The position numbers were made by a program, and so were the translations under genes. Of a stretch of DNA of 64,000 nucleotides, positions 25,721-37,745 are shown piece after piece (within the stretch, counting starts at the first letter, position 1; each line of letters opens with the position of its first letter). A model generated the notes under the pieces. That model did no database searches. It saw only the letters and a list, made by a program, of their open reading frames with translations, and had not been told where the DNA came from. The stretch comes from Chamaea fasciata (lineage: Eukaryota > Chordata > Aves > Passeriformes > Sylviidae). Location of the stretch: assembly GCA_029207755.1 (NCBI GenBank), contig JARCOQ010000003.1, positions 88,183,994 through 88,247,993 on the forward strand, in the 5' to 3' direction.

Positions 25721-28700
25721 CTGGTCCATAGAATCTTTGCAAAAACAAACAGAGAAATGAAATCTAACTCATTTAGAAAGCATGGATTTGTATTTCTCCA
25801 TTGTTCTCTTCTTTATTCAAATTCTTGTGGGGATAACACAAGGTCAGCTGATAGATCAGGAGTCTCAGTAAACATGTGTGCAAATGTTAGCCTTATTTAT
25901 GAACAGTGAAGAGGGCTGCATTTCCCAAAACATAGCAGATACTTATGGTATTCTAAGTTGTTATAAGTCTGCCCGATTTGTTCCTAAGTCTTTTGTGGCT
26001 GAGCAGATTAAAGAAAACCTGAAAGGATATTCATATGTAAATGCCCTTATTTTGTGTTAATTTTTAAAAAGTGTTTACTTTGGCTTTAAGGATCAAACTA
26101 TTGTAATTTCTAGAGTTGGAAAAATTATATGCAGCAGTTTCTCTTTCATGCCAACAGAGGGTGGATTTAATTAGATATTTTTCCTTATTATGTTTATGCA
26201 AACCACTAGTGACCCCTAAAATTTCTTTATGTCACTTTTGTTTCCTCTTCTTTTCTTCTTCCTCTAGGTAAACAGGATTTTCATTTGGTTATGTTTTATT
26301 TTCTGAATATTAAATTTTGATGTGAGGTTTCCTCATTTTACTTTCATAAACCTCCAAACACCCTGCAGTTTCATTTTCCTTTATTTGTATTTCTCATGTT
26401 TCCTTTCTACAGTACAGTTATCTCTGTTAATTGGCTATTGTTTTCCACTTTCGAGTTCTGCCTCTGTGGTTTAATTGCTGGACTGAGTGGAGACCAGCTA
26501 ACAGAATTTATGCAGCATCCAAAATTTTGACCCTGAGCAGAGACTTACTATGCAAACATTTCTCTTGAATTTTTGTACATATAAACTTTAACCTGATTTA
26601 ATTTACTCGGCTATTGTTTAAAAAGTGGTGAATAAACAAAATTTAAATAAATACATATGATTATAAAATACTGTCCTGAAGAGCAAACGTCTGTTTCCTG
26701 AAGAATAGAAATGAGCAGGAAGAGCAAATATTGGATTGATCCAATTTTTGCCATTCCCAGTGTGACCAGAGGAAATCACATCTGGCTATTTAAAGATTAA
26801 ATGGGAAATTTAGGTGAAAATATGATTTAAATGAGAGTACAGCAAGCAAGCTTAGGAGAAGAAAGCATAATAGTGCAGTGAATTAAATGTTATATGGGTA
26901 ACAAGAAGATATATCTCAGTTCTCATAAGTACACTTTCACCTAAGCTTTAAAAAAAGCAGCAGCTAGGAAAATAATATAGAAATCTAGTTCTTGGCCTTG
27001 TTAGGTTAAATCCTGACAAAGAGAAAAATTTTTTTTGTTGCATGTTGTTATACTTAGAGACGGAGGATTTTTCAATGCATATTTTTCTACCGTCTTCTCT
27101 GCAGATAAGAAAAACTGATGGATCTGCCCTTAGCCAGTGACAGATGCGTCAGGGGGAGTTTCTGGCATCTGTCAGAACACACCCCTGTAGCCCAGCCTGC
27201 CCTGTCCCCCCCACCGCCAAACAACAAAATACGTGCCATGCAAACCAGTACAAGTCTTTAACCATCTTACTCTCTTTCTGACTTTCTCTATTTTTCTTCA
27301 CTTTATACCCCTTCACTTTTCTCTCTAAAATCCTACTTTGGCATTTCCCTTTAAAGAAAGGCTGCTTATACTGCTTTTCCCGTGGAATTCAATTCTTCAG
27401 AGACGAGAGAGAGGTTGGTGCGTGTAAACAAGCAATTATTAATTAATAAGTCAAATGTTTTCTTAAGTTTAAGCTGAATGTAAAGAAAATCTGTTTGTAT
27501 AATTTGTAGCATTCTGAGAAAAAAACCAGAAAATTAACAACCTGAAATTAACCCATGAAAGCCAGCAGATATTATCTATGAAAGAGTCATCTGAATAACT
27601 GACAAAATGAGAACACCAATTGTCTCATGCCTCATAAATAAATAGACACAGGCATTATAGCAGCTATTATTAATGTTAGAATTTTACAGAGAAAGTTAAA
27701 TACTGATTGTCTACTCTAGGCATTTCTTAGAATAATGTAGGGAAATATGCTGCTACCTTCATGTTATTATGATTAATAGACCAAAACATTTTCTAACTCA
27801 ATAAATCAAAATATTGTCTGACTCCTGATGAATCCTATCAACTACTTACACAGTCCCATTAAAATATTTACATCCTTCTTAGAACTCTGAAGTCCTTTTA
27901 AGCATCACTACTCATCCTCTGTGACACAGTCATTTGAATCAACTATGGAATTGTATCCCATCCAGAAGAGAATTTCTTCACCTAATTTAGTGGCTCAAGT
28001 CTTTAGCGCATTGAATAAAGTTCTTACTTTTATCAAAATAAGTGAGAAAAACCCATGCCAACCCATATGTGCAATCCAAGTTTGATGAAAGATTGTTAAC
28101 TGTCAACTAGTCCATGAATTCTGCACCTACTGATATAGAAGACATCCATATTTTCACTCACGTATGGCCAGAGATCGGTGCTAGCATCTGATGGTTTTAT
28201 TGGTGCAACTTTATGAAATCTGTTAGAGAGAATTCAAATGCTAATTCTTTTCTCTATATTATACTCGTGCTGACATTTCACAAGAACCATTTGTAACTAA
28301 CTCTTTAATAACACATTTTTAAAATATAGTTTAATAATCAACACACTTGAAATACATTTCTCGTAGATCCATTCTGCACCATTTGTATTATATATACCCC
28401 ATGAAATGTCCCAGAAAAACTATGACCACATTTTAACATTGGACTGTAAATCTCAGATACTGAGTTGATTCAAAATCTAGATCAAATGTTTGCATAATAA
28501 ACTGAACAGCTTATGAAAAAAAAATAACATTATTCATTAAAACATTTATGTGCTTGCCCATACTGACTGTCAAACTTATTTTTCTTGCTTCCTTTCCATG
28601 AAATCAAATAATCACAGGACCTACTCACTGGCAATTACAAATTTGAATGGCAAGCAGCAATATTTCAAATCTTATTGTCATCCATACCTACACCAAATGA

Positions 28701-29849
28701 TATTCTATCTGCCACTGGTATTTCAGGGTAAAGTTGTTACAGAATTGGAGACAGACTTTAGCATTACAAATAAGTAAGAGTTAACAAAAGGATAACTTCA
28801 TAGACCTCCATTTGGGCTCCATAAAATCTTATATATGGTATTTGGTATAAGATCTCCTTTCTTAACCTATGGTATTATCCATTAGAAAAAAGAAGTGATG
28901 CATATAGTGCTTATGATGTCATATGCCATCTCCATTTTGATATTTTAAAATTGCTTTTTTTTTAAGAGGCTTTGAAAAAGTAACCTGAGTTACTAAACAA
29001 TTTTGAAAACAAAAATCAAATAACATATTCATTTTCTTACACTGAAACAACAGATGTTATATTGCTGTCAATTAAAGTACATACTGTACACTGTATCTAA
29101 GTTATGTCAATTTCATGGAACTGATGATGTATTCAAACCACTGAGAAATCTGCACATCTCTCTGGAATACAACAGTTATTCCTTTTCCTATCAAGGGAAA
29201 GCTTGGAACTGTATTTAAAAAAAATGAATTTTTGCACAAAAAGGGTGCCTTTCCCAACTGACTTTCCGTGAATTTGTGCATGTGTTACAGACTTCATGTA
29301 TCTCTTTTAGAAACTGTAAGAATTTACATGTTCTCTATCCCCTCCGAAAAGTGCAACAACTGCTATCAATTAAGGCTGTTGCCAGCTGTTCTGGAAAAAA
29401 GTAGCAAAATTTATTCTTGCAAACTCTTGCCATGCCTCCTGTTCCATCCTGCTCTGCACATAAAAGCTTAGACAGGAATTTGGCAGAAATCTTTGAGACA
29501 TTAATTCATCCTGTAGAATCAAAAAATGGAAGACTGGACAACAAAGGCCTAAGGGAATATGGATATTCAGAAAATGGCTGAATCATCAGCACCCGAAGCT
29601 ATTCCAGAACTTACAAATACAGCTTCATTTTTTCCTGCCAAATCTGTGAACACATGAAGTAGACAAAAACTTAATTCCACAGGCATGTACAAGCTACAAA
29701 CCTATATTAATAACTGAAGGCTTAATGCATTAAAAATTTACTCAGATGAAAATTATCCCAATGAATGTTACCCCAATGAAAGTTTTGAGAAAGATGTTAA
29801 TGGCACCTTTAATGGCACTGTTAATGGTAATAATAAGGTGTAATTCTTC
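25721..29849. other. Mostly unique AT-rich DNA, no gene supported
   Basis: No gene or named repeat is recognised. A GC-rich patch at 27120-27225 contains a 10-bp inverted repeat (27138-27174) and is followed by a pyrimidine-rich stretch at about 27265-27350. The patch could be a relic LTR, but I cannot assign it. A short degenerate repeat of TTAATGGCAC-like words lies at 29798-29830. Confidence 0.45.
27138..27174. repeat. 10-bp perfect inverted repeat (hairpin)
   Basis: TGACAGATGC at 27138-27147 pairs perfectly with GCATCTGTCA at 27165-27174 across a 17-base loop. Each arm holds a TGACAG core, the binding word of TALE homeodomain proteins such as MEIS and PREP. It could therefore be a palindromic factor site rather than a structural element. 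Confidence 0.75.
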
Positions 29850-30108
29850 TGAACTATCCAGGGCCCTTCGGACAGAAGAGAGCACCACCTGTTTTCCAGA
29901 TCCCTTGGCCTGTTATCTCAAGACATTGAAATCCCTCTTGTTTGCCTGCAGCCTTCTTCTTGGGTCTTTGTTGGTAACAATGTGGGAAACCAGTAGCTGG
30001 TAATAATCAATGGGCCATACCAGACTGGAAAGTTTCTTGGTGATGTCTCTTACCCATGCCTGAGGGAGGCAACAAACTTCCCTGTGCATTGGGTCTGGTG
30101 AATTGCTG
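29850..30108 (-). mobile_element. CR1 LINE fragment from ORF1 (esterase region)
   Basis: The minus strand, read from about 30104 down, gives a frame containing DPMHREVCCLP, then VRDITKKL, then PIDYYQLLVS and later QVVLSSV. As I remember the CR1 ORF1 protein, these blocks match the part described as an SGNH-type esterase domain. One in-frame TAA interrupts the part read here. Only about 80 codons are present; the catalytic residues of the domain cannot be judged. ORF1 sequence is rare in genomes because most CR1 copies lose their 5' ends. It lies downstream, in the CR1 sense, of a 3'-end fragment, which is the wrong order for a single element. Confidence 0.75.
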
Positions 30109-30356
30109 CTGCAATAAACAGGGACATCTTCAACTAAATCAGATTACTCAGAACCCCATCCAACCTGACCTGGAATGTTTTCTACCACATCTCTTGGAAA
30201 CCTGTTCTAGTGTTTTACCACCTCCACTGCAAAAAAACTACTTCCTTCTGTCTAATCTAAATCTACCCTTGTCGTATTGCAACAGGCTCTTCTCAAAAGT
30301 TCTTTCCCATCTTTCATACAGGTCCCCTTTAAGTATTGAAAGGCTGCATCTTATGA
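30109..30356 (-). mobile_element. CR1 LINE 3'-end fragment
   Basis: The plus strand shows the complement of the CR1 ORF2 C terminus and 3' UTR. AGGGACATCTTCAACTAAA near 30120 and ACCCCATCCAACCTGACC near 30150 are the usual landmarks, and the minus strand reads QYDKGRFRLDRRK at about 30240-30280. The final bases and the short 3' microsatellite expected of CR1 are missing, because the sequence passes straight into the ORF1 fragment at about 30108. The 5' truncation is near 30356. Confidence 0.85.
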
Positions 30357-30821
30357 ATAAGAACAAGAAGTAGCAGACACATGAGGAAAAAGGATATTGG
30401 ATTGCTTGGGTTTGGTTACAGTGAGACCAAATGAGAAGCTTCCGCTGAGCTAAATAAATAAAGCACACTGACAATTTTTGCTGACACTGACCTCAGATAG
30501 TAGTTTCTCCCCTTGCCTATTAATTCCAGGAAATGTGAGAAAAAGTTCATTCTCTTAAAAAATCTCAGACAAAACAAAACCAATAAACCCCCCAACTCTA
30601 TTGTAGAATTATGATTTACTATAAAATCATAAACTGCCTCATTTTTGTATTCTCATTAGAACTATCTACACTTGTACGTTGATTGTGGACCTTCCTAGCA
30701 TATCCCCCTACATCCTAGCCACTCAAAACACCCAATCCCTACAGCGCCAGCCATCCCAAAACAAAAGTGTAACTATCCTTAGCATTTGTTCATGAAAGGT
30801 CCAGCTTCTAGATCTGGCGCC

Positions 30822-30824
<3 letters not shown>

Positions 30825-30877
<53 letters not shown>
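30825..30877. repeat. 53-base homopolymer T run
   Basis: An uninterrupted run of 53 T on the plus strand (A53 on the minus strand) follows GGCGCCCCA. It is by far the longest homopolymer in the window. It could be a poly-A tail of a minus-strand retrocopy, slippage growth of a shorter run, or a sequencing or assembly artefact. No AATAAA lies within about 40 bases upstream of the A run on the minus strand. Confidence 0.97.
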
Positions 30878-30879
<2 letters not shown>

Positions 30880-33628
30880 CAAAGAAAGTTGCTCCCTGGC
30901 AACTATCTTTTGCTGCAAGTTTTTTAGAGACCTTTTGAATGAATGACAAGCCACAGAGCTTTGCATGGAAGGGAAGAAGCAGCAAAGCTAAAGGTGAGAG
31001 TGTTTTAAAGTTACCAGTGCCTCAGCAGATCCAAGGTTTCCCGTGCATCTTCAAAGCACAGCCAGAGCCGTATTACTAACCAGGGCTGATTGCTGACATC
31101 AATAGTTTCCAAAACTTCTGTGCTCTTTGAGGATAAACACAAGAAGAGCACCATGCCAGGGATATAAGGATTTTCTAGAGTTGCTCTCCTTAGCAGGACT
31201 GGGGTGAAGGAAACTATAGATAATTTGAGAGCACTTTCAAAAGATACTACCCTTTTTTTCAGCCTACATGTCTTCTTCATCACAGCAATGGACTTTTATC
31301 TTGTTCTCTATCATCCTGACTTTGCAAAACCCTGGTACAATGAAAACAGCCTTCTACAGGATATAAGTTGTTAGTCCTTGAAAAAATAAAACTATTGGCT
31401 GAGTACTGTGTTTGTGGGGTCAATCTATTTACATATTTTTTCATGTAATGTTTTGTCAGTCTTCTTTTTCAGCTTTATGACCTCTTGTCATCTATGTAAA
31501 ATCACTTAGTAGCATGAACCTTCTTTTTTGAAATTAGCCTCTTGGTTTATGTACTTGTCGTCATCTTAAAGTCATAAACATTTTCATTATTAAATATGCA
31601 AGAGTAGTGAGAGTGCTGCTCTAATAAGGCTTTTTTTTTTTTTTTTTACTTTTTTGTGGAGGATCATCTATGAATCCTAGTCAGTTTTTTGCAGAAAAAC
31701 TGTACATCTCTTTAGGGTAGTAAAAGTTCCAAAATGACCATGCTTTCTGTTTGTTTTACAGACTATCTCAGAAAGAGGCTTGTTTGGAAACTTATTGAGC
31801 AAGTGTTTTAATTATTTATAAAACAGCCTAGGGAAAAAAAATAAATTCTGTTTTACCAGATCTGTTTATGTTTACCAAATGTGTTTATGTGTGCCTGCTG
31901 TTTGTTACCATCAATAGCTGTTCATTTTTAATTTTAAAATTGTAAGTATTACTTCCTTCTAATTAAGGCCCAAAGGAAGAATCCCTTGCTGTTATTAAGT
32001 AATGTTTCCATTCTGGGATTAAAAGTTGAAATTCCTTTAAAAAATGTTCTTTCCCCTCACAGTTACTTCTGTTCTCAATAAATAATCCCTAATTCCATTT
32101 ACAAAGAGGTACTAATTTATCTGATGAATTTGAAAGTATGTGATATATAAGCAATGTATATACCTAAGCAATCTTAACCCTTTGTGAACAGAAGTACAGA
32201 ATTTACTGACATTAGAAGACTCATAGCATCTGCAATGATGCTGGAAAAGCCTCATGGTAACATTAGAAGTAGGAGGAGAGCAAGGGTTAAATTCTTAATA
32301 AAGAGAGGAATGCAAAGAGTTGCCATATTAAGCTCCATAAAGTCTCTACACTATTAAATAGTTACAGTTTACTCTGTGTCCTGAGTTGGCATATCACTCA
32401 TGTTAGGGCAACCAGGAGGGCAGAAGGAGAACATAAAACAAAAGCAAGTCCTGTCCTTGACAGCTGTTCTAACAAATTTGGTCTGGAAGCCAGCATTGAG
32501 AACAGCACAATGGTCTTCTGCACTAAAAGAACCCAGAAAAAATCCCCTGAAACCACAAAAGCTAATATTTGCAAGGTAAAGAAAATGCTGACATTTCATC
32601 TACTTCTACCAACAGAGGATACACCCCACTTAATCAAAAGAAGTGGTGAAGCTGGAAGCGACAACCAAAAAAGAAAAGGCAAATGACAATTTTTGATAAC
32701 TGAATGACCATCCATAACATGCTGAGTATATAGGTGAGGACATTTAACAATAAATTTAGCATCCAGAGAAGATGTTGTCATACTGTACCATGATATATTT
32801 CAAGGAATTGGAGAATCTGAGCATATTTGCATAGAAATAAATGTTGTATTACGTATACGTATTTGCAGTAAGATAAATTCTGCTGCACTTGGAATACATA
32901 AAATGTAGTTGTTAGGCTGCATGAGTAGTTTCTCTATAATCAACAGTAAAGTTAGAGCAACAAACTATGGATTAAAGTATGTTTGAAGAGTCTGAAAATA
33001 TCAAAATTTTGTCCTTAGCCAGTAAAAAAGAGAGTAAGTTGATATCACTAGAGAATGCATCAGCACTTCTATTGGATCAGAAAAAATCAAAGAAAAAAAG
33101 AGAAAGACTCAGTATGTTGAACACCAGAAGGTTAAATGGCACTGTGGCTATTACCACTGCTCAGGACTGACACCAGAAGATTTGCAACGTCAATTAAAAA
33201 AAAAGCAACTTGTTACAATTTCAGATAAGAAATATGGGTCTGGCAGGTGAAATTAGATAGGTACATCTCTTTTTAGGTACCTCTAAATCTCCAGCAGGAC
33301 ATTATCAGTTTTCTAGATTAACATTTGAGATTAAATGTGTCAGTGAAATATTGTAGAAAGAGAGTTATGAGGCACTTGGTAATACTTCCAGGGAAGATAT
33401 AATTGCTGATTATATGATTATTGCTTCAACTGATGGATCATAGCACGATAGTACCCCAAGAGCACCAATGCTGAAATCAAGAGAGTAAAATAGTTAATAT
33501 TACAGAGATACAGTAGAAAGAAAGATAAAATACTTGCTGGACCATGTATTACTTCAAAGTGACTAAAAACCCAAAAGCTATTATGATATACTGATGAATT
33601 CCAATAAGAAAAATGAGAGGTCTTTGCC

Positions 33629-33710
33629 AAGAAATTATGTGTGATACATAACACACATCTTAATAATTTAAGAAATTATGTGTGATACATAACACACATC
33701 TTAATAATTT
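33629..33710. repeat. Perfect 41-bp tandem duplication containing a hairpin
   Basis: Two adjacent identical 41-bp units occupy 33629-33669 and 33670-33710. Each contains ATGTGTG, eight bases, then CACACAT, a 7-bp perfect inverted repeat. Identity of the two units points to a recent duplication or an assembly duplication. Confidence 0.95.
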
Positions 33711-36003
33711 AGGAAATACTGAAGTATATTTTTCAGTCATACAGAATTCAATTTTTGCTGCATTGAGGTATCTTTCATAAGTCTTTGCCACAGAAAATAC
33801 TATGTTCTTCTATGGAGTTTATATCATAGTTTACCTTTTGACTCATTTACAATTTTTAAGGTACCTAAATACATACAAGCACTAATTCTTTGTTCCAACA
33901 TCTAGAAAATACCAATTTCTCATGGTTTGTTCTTGTTCTTCCCCACTGCCTTATTCAACACTTTCTAATGTCTTGTATGAACAAGAATAGAACCATCCCT
34001 CATCCCCTCGGCCCACACAAAATGTGAGACTGACCTTACTGGAGCAGATTATTCCAGCAAAATTCATAAGGTACTTAATCTCAACTTCAAATTTGAGTCT
34101 GAGTGGAAAACACCCTCAGGAAATGCCTATTTCTCTCTATAGGAAGAACCTGGGTTAATTACCTTAGATGAAAGTTGGGTATTTAGGAGAGATAAATCAA
34201 ACAGAAAGCAAATGAAGATTGAATGTTCTTCCTTTTCAGTATATACATACAACAGGGACAAAGCCAGTATATTATGGGGTTCTCTTTCCCTATAGAGAAA
34301 TTCCAAGATGTCTCAACATTGTATTGCCATTCTATTCCTATGTAAGCTCTTACTTAATTCTGTTTTTCTTCGAGGCATGACTCTGAAATTATATAAATTT
34401 TCTGCATTGTATTAATATGGTTTTCCTATTAATCTGTGACAAAGCATGAAATTTAATATTTTCCCCATGACAAACACATGAAAATTATCAGCCTAGCCTA
34501 TGGTCTGTACAGTGAACTATTTTTAAACTATCATTTTTAAAAGCAAAGGAAACTAAAATAAATGAATAAACATGAAGAACTTTTCTCCATTTGATAGTTT
34601 TATTAATCATTTTTGTGGAATATAAGTTTTGCATTATTCACAAAACCTTCTCAAGCTGCAACCACAGCCTTTATCATGCTACTGAATGCTATTAGTATTC
34701 AGTTTGCTACTAAGCAGGCGACTAATTCTGAATGAAAATTCAAGAATAAAAGGAAAGTATCCTCTTTGATCATTTTAAGTAGCATATATTTAAAATGGGA
34801 TTCTTTTGCAGCCTCCAGACAGTCCTCAGTTGTCATAGGAACTCATGACATTCCCTGTGACTACCAGTTCTTGCTACACTTTTCTCTTTCATAGTGTTAG
34901 TTTCTTCTGTTGCACAGGTAACTACAAGTACTGAAAAAAGACAAAGTCTCCTAAATTGCATGGTTGGTAACTAAGTATTTCAGAATCTGGGCTTTTTGAA
35001 CAAGGACATCTCTTCAGAGGATTATTCCAAAGCTGGTAGCACATTTTCCAGACTCTGCTACTTCTTTTTTTCCATTTTCTGGGGGTAGGTTTTTTGTTTG
35101 TTCGTTTCTTTGTTTTAGTACAGTCACCATCCACATGCTGTTCATCTTAGATGTGTTTTTCAACATTTTCATCAGCCTCTCTCTTTCAAAATTCTTTCAG
35201 CATTTTTAGTCAACTTTGTATTATCTTCTCATCTGATGGAAGCGGGGAGATTGTAAAAAACATTATTTAGAAATTTGAGGGATGCAGGAAAACTAAGTGC
35301 GTATTCTTAAAGTTATACCTAGGATGTGGCAATATTAAGCTCTCCTCATTGTGACCATAAAAGTGATCAAGGGTAATTAATCTAGTATTGGACAGCTAAA
35401 ATTAAGACATATCACTTGGAATTATGACTTTCACCTTTGTTGCCTATGTCACATTTTGTGTCTGTCCCCAAGGCTCTGCAGTAATGAGTACCAAAGTACC
35501 TAAGTGTCTTCTAAAAACCCAGCTTCTGTCTATATCTTCTCATTGTATTCAAAAGTTTTCAAAATCAAGATATTTTGCATGTATACATAGATTGCATGTG
35601 TAATAGTCAGTTCAGGCATCTGATTTGAAGTTCTGCTTTAATCTAATTTTCTGGCTGGGTTGAGGTCAATTTCTAAAACAAGGCCCAAGATAATGCTGGC
35701 AGCTTAGGCAATGACTGAAGGAGAAATTTCACTGCATTTCTCATGTTTTCCTAGACTTTAGAATTCAATATATAGTAAAGACCGAACAGAAAGCTCAGAT
35801 TTCAAAGGGAAAATGTCTAGAATTTTAAACAGTTTTTAAACATTTCTACATTATTAATTTTTTCCTTTCAGAAATAGGATATAAAAAATGCCTTCTGAAA
35901 TGCATTAGAACACTCCCCATTCATCCTGAATAAAGCATAAAGCATATATACATGCATAAATCAAATACACTTTTGATAAAGTGTCTAAAATTTATTGCAA
36001 ACA

Positions 36004-36006
<3 letters not shown>

Positions 36007-36061
<55 letters not shown>
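36007..36061. repeat. GATA microsatellite, about 13.75 units
   Basis: A pure tandem array of GATA with no interruption, following AACAAAA and ending before GAGTG. Pure tetranucleotide arrays of this length are normally polymorphic. Confidence 0.97.
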
Positions 36062-37469
36062 GAGTGTTGTCTTTAGGATAAAAAATAGCATAGCTTTTTA
36101 TAAAAATACCATGAAGATATACAATATATTCATTCAAGAATAAAAAATTACTAAGATTGTTATTCTTTGGGCACTCTTATGATGGCCTACTCTAAGAAAA
36201 ATGTATGAAGTTATACAGAACCATATCATCAACAAGTATCATTCATCTGCTTCACATTTCAGAGGAGATTCTCTGATTGTGCCCAGCAGACAAATTTTCA
36301 TTAAAAGGGGTTGTTTGATTGCAATGCTAGACACACTTCACTACCTACACTGCCCACTTTCTGAGAGACTTTGCCCTCACCATTTTAATACTTGATGTAT
36401 TCCTGTACTTTGTGAGTTCTAAGGAAAAAAACAAATTGTGTTCCAAAATTTTCAGTAGAAAGGTGCTCAAGAGTAAGACCTGTTGCAAAGGACTGTAGTT
36501 AGGCAGTACTGGGGTGTTACTTTTTTTTCCCAGCCATAAACTTGCTGAGAAGAAAGGAGAAGGAAAGTTTGCAGCAAACAGTACCAACTGAGCTCTCATT
36601 CTTTGCACTTCCTGCATATACACACACACACATACACACAGAGCTACTGCCCAGTGCTACCACTTCTTTCTACCTAAGAGAAACTGGAACACTGCTCAGA
36701 AACCAGGGTTATTTCATAATTCCTCTTCCCTTCTCTAGCAACCCTGCACCACAAGTCTATACTAAACTTATGCGACCTGTGCTGGGAACACTTCCCTGGC
36801 TAACGTGATAAAGGAATAAAGATTAATCTCTCTCCAATGATGATGAGCTTGTATTCAACCCTAGGTTTTTAAGAAAAAAATATGGACTAAGATAATTCTG
36901 AGTAGTGTCTTATAACAAATTCCTACCATTTAAAATCAAAGTCTAGGGTAAACGTTATTTTGGTACACAGTGTCACTAACAATACATACAAAAACTGAAC
37001 ACATCAAATAACCAAGTTGTTTCACATAAATTCAATATCCCCACAGCTTGCCAAAGGCCTGTTTAGAAATGCTCGGTCTCACAGACTAGAAGTTAATAAA
37101 TTCAGATAAGAAAGTAAAATCAAGCACAAGAACCCACACTAAAGACACTGTCTGCAATTTATGGTGCTGAAGCCAATAAAGTTATGAAGAGTTGATGTTT
37201 CTGGACCTGCTAGTCAGTAAGTGGATTAAATGAATTTATAAATCCTGTGAAAGTATGAAAGATTTTACATAAAGCACAGAAAAATTCAAAACTCATGTTT
37301 CTAAAGAAGGATAAAATTCTTGATGTGAAATTTATCTTGAGAAGAAAAATTTAACTCTACAATGTCATTCAAGATGCCTTTCACACCTGCCTGAAAAAGG
37401 GGCAGCTTTCAGGGCGTTTAAGGAGATCCCCAGTGCCTCTGGGGAAAATGAAAAGGAGATGCAGACAGA

Positions 37470-37745
37470 CTATTCACAGCTGGGCATGTCAGGAGGTTGA
37501 GAGGCAATGACACAAAATTCAAAGGGGAGATTCTGACACAAGGACAAAATTATGACCATGATTAAACACTAGAGCAAGTCTCTCCTATCATTTTGCAGCC
37601 TCTGCTCTTGGAGATTTTCAAGATCTGACTGGATAAAGCCCTGAAGAACTTGGTCTCTATTCTTTCTTGACCCTGCTGTGAGGAAGAGTTTAGATGAAAG
37701 ATCTCATGAGGTATATTCCAACATGAATTATTCTATAATTTATTA
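37470..37745 (+). mobile_element. CR1 LINE 3'-end fragment
   Basis: The plus strand follows the CR1 3' end: GAGGCAATGACACAAAATTC near 37500 and GATTAAACACTAGAGCAAGT near 37560, then TTGGAGATTTTCAAGATCTG near 37609 and ACTGGATAAAGCCCTGAAGA. The terminal region TATTCCAACATGAATTATTC and TATAATTT near 37735 corresponds to the CR1 tail with its ATTCTATGAT-type repeats. The sequence is well diverged, so this is an old copy; its 5' limit is approximate. Confidence 0.75.

Larger units (their letters stand above)
30357..37469. other. Mostly unique AT-rich DNA with simple repeats, no gene supported
   Basis: No exon or named transposon is recognised over about 7 kb. It holds a 53-base T run (30825-30877), a T run at 31631-31647, a 41-bp tandem duplication (33629-33710), a GATA array (36007-36061) and a short CA repeat (36619-36640). 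The stretch 30690-30770 is unusually rich in C and A and is not recognised. The 90-codon minus-strand frame at 31011-31283 is discussed in the findings. Confidence 0.45.

Noticed and set aside
30690..30770. C/A-rich stretch that suggested a nuclear copy of mitochondrial DNA
   Set aside because: I could not match it to any mitochondrial gene or keep a mitochondrial reading frame; the composition alone is not evidence.
30811..30825. TGGCGCCCC next to the T run, resembling a tRNA-Lys primer binding site
   Set aside because: Only eight or nine bases agree and there is no LTR ending immediately beside it, so it is likely chance.
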